Source: Natribaculum breve
Lineage (GTDB): Archaea > Halobacteriota > Halobacteria > Halobacteriales > Natrialbaceae
Direction of reading: 5' to 3'
Length of the DNA: 64,000 nucleotides
NCBI RefSeq assembly: GCF_023008585.1
Contig: NZ_CP095391.1
Location: 248,001-312,000 of the forward strand
The notes beneath the pieces were generated by a model, which was not told where the DNA came from, did no database searches, and worked only from the letters and a program-made list of their open reading frames with translations. This document shows, piece by piece, positions 63,924 to 64,000 of this stretch. Numbering within the stretch: the first letter of the stretch is position 1; each line of letters starts with the position of its first letter. The position numbers and the translations under genes were made by a program.

Positions 63924-64000
63924 TGGAAGTGACAGATCAGCCCGAATACTGTGGAATCGGTATTCGAGGCGTCGCAATCGGAATTGACTCGTTCGTATGG
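63923..64000 (+). CDS. Possible start of a gene that runs off the right edge
   Basis: 26 codons from an ATG at 63923 are open to the end of the window (start MEVTDQPEYCGIGIRG). A TATA-like TTTAT lies about 30 nt upstream and the inverted repeat abuts the start. The product is not recognised. Confidence 0.35.
   Translation, partial: MEVTDQPEYCGIGIRGVAIGIDSFVW

Noticed and set aside
1-64000. CRISPR arrays or rRNA/tRNA genes
   Set aside because: No regularly spaced repeats and no conserved RNA cores were seen in reading the window.

Overview
The window looks like accessory chromosome or megaplasmid from a halophilic archaeon (class Halobacteria, probably a Natrialbales-type genus). The reasons are GC-rich, strongly acidic proteins, leaderless-looking genes with TATA boxes about 27-30 nt before the start, a Tat-type lipobox substrate-binding protein, an RdfA family protein, an archaea-specific SMC-related protein, and IS5 (ISH1-like), IS6 and IS630 insertion sequences. 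Functional names come from motifs and family recognition, not from database searches.

Region A (1-36 kb) is a catabolic mosaic for small organic acids and N-containing compounds. It holds a truncated Ldh2-type dehydrogenase, two MmgE/PrpD proteins, a CitE-type lyase, three MFS carriers (two clearly paralogous), a 3-hydroxyisobutyrate-dehydrogenase-like enzyme, a PanE-like reductase with a cupin, a hot-dog thioesterase, an aldehyde:ferredoxin oxidoreductase family protein, a TcuA-like flavoprotein with co-oriented EtfB-EtfA, three luciferase-like monooxygenases, an IclR regulator, an M20 peptidase, HyuA-HyuB hydantoinase facing a cysteine hydrolase, and a PEP mutase/isocitrate lyase family enzyme. 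Two IS5 elements with exact 8-bp target duplications sit here; one cuts a CapA gene. A scar at 7.9-8.5 kb joins pieces of an Fe-dependent alcohol dehydrogenase and a probable amidase.

Region B (36-39.5 kb) is decayed. It has an MNT-HEPN toxin-antitoxin pair whose HEPN gene carries an in-frame stop, two IS6-like transposase remnants, a small Cys-rich protein and a Bcp-type peroxiredoxin.

Region C (39.6-60 kb) contains a GlcD/GlcF-type fusion, threonine synthase, and a pentose/xyloside utilisation cluster: Gfo6/XacA-like xylose dehydrogenase, aldehyde dehydrogenase, DapA-family aldolase or dehydratase, a sugar ABC transporter, an enolase-superfamily dehydratase, GH3 and GH31 (alpha-xylosidase-like) glycosidases and an IclR regulator. 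Xylosides would be imported, cut to xylose, oxidised to xylonate, dehydrated, and then either split (Dahms route) or dehydrated and oxidised (Weimberg route).

Region D (60-64 kb) has an archaea-specific SMC-related protein with a zinc hook, an AT-rich gap, an IS630 pseudogene, a possible PQQ-propeller remnant, and a gene start at the right edge preceded by two inverted repeats.
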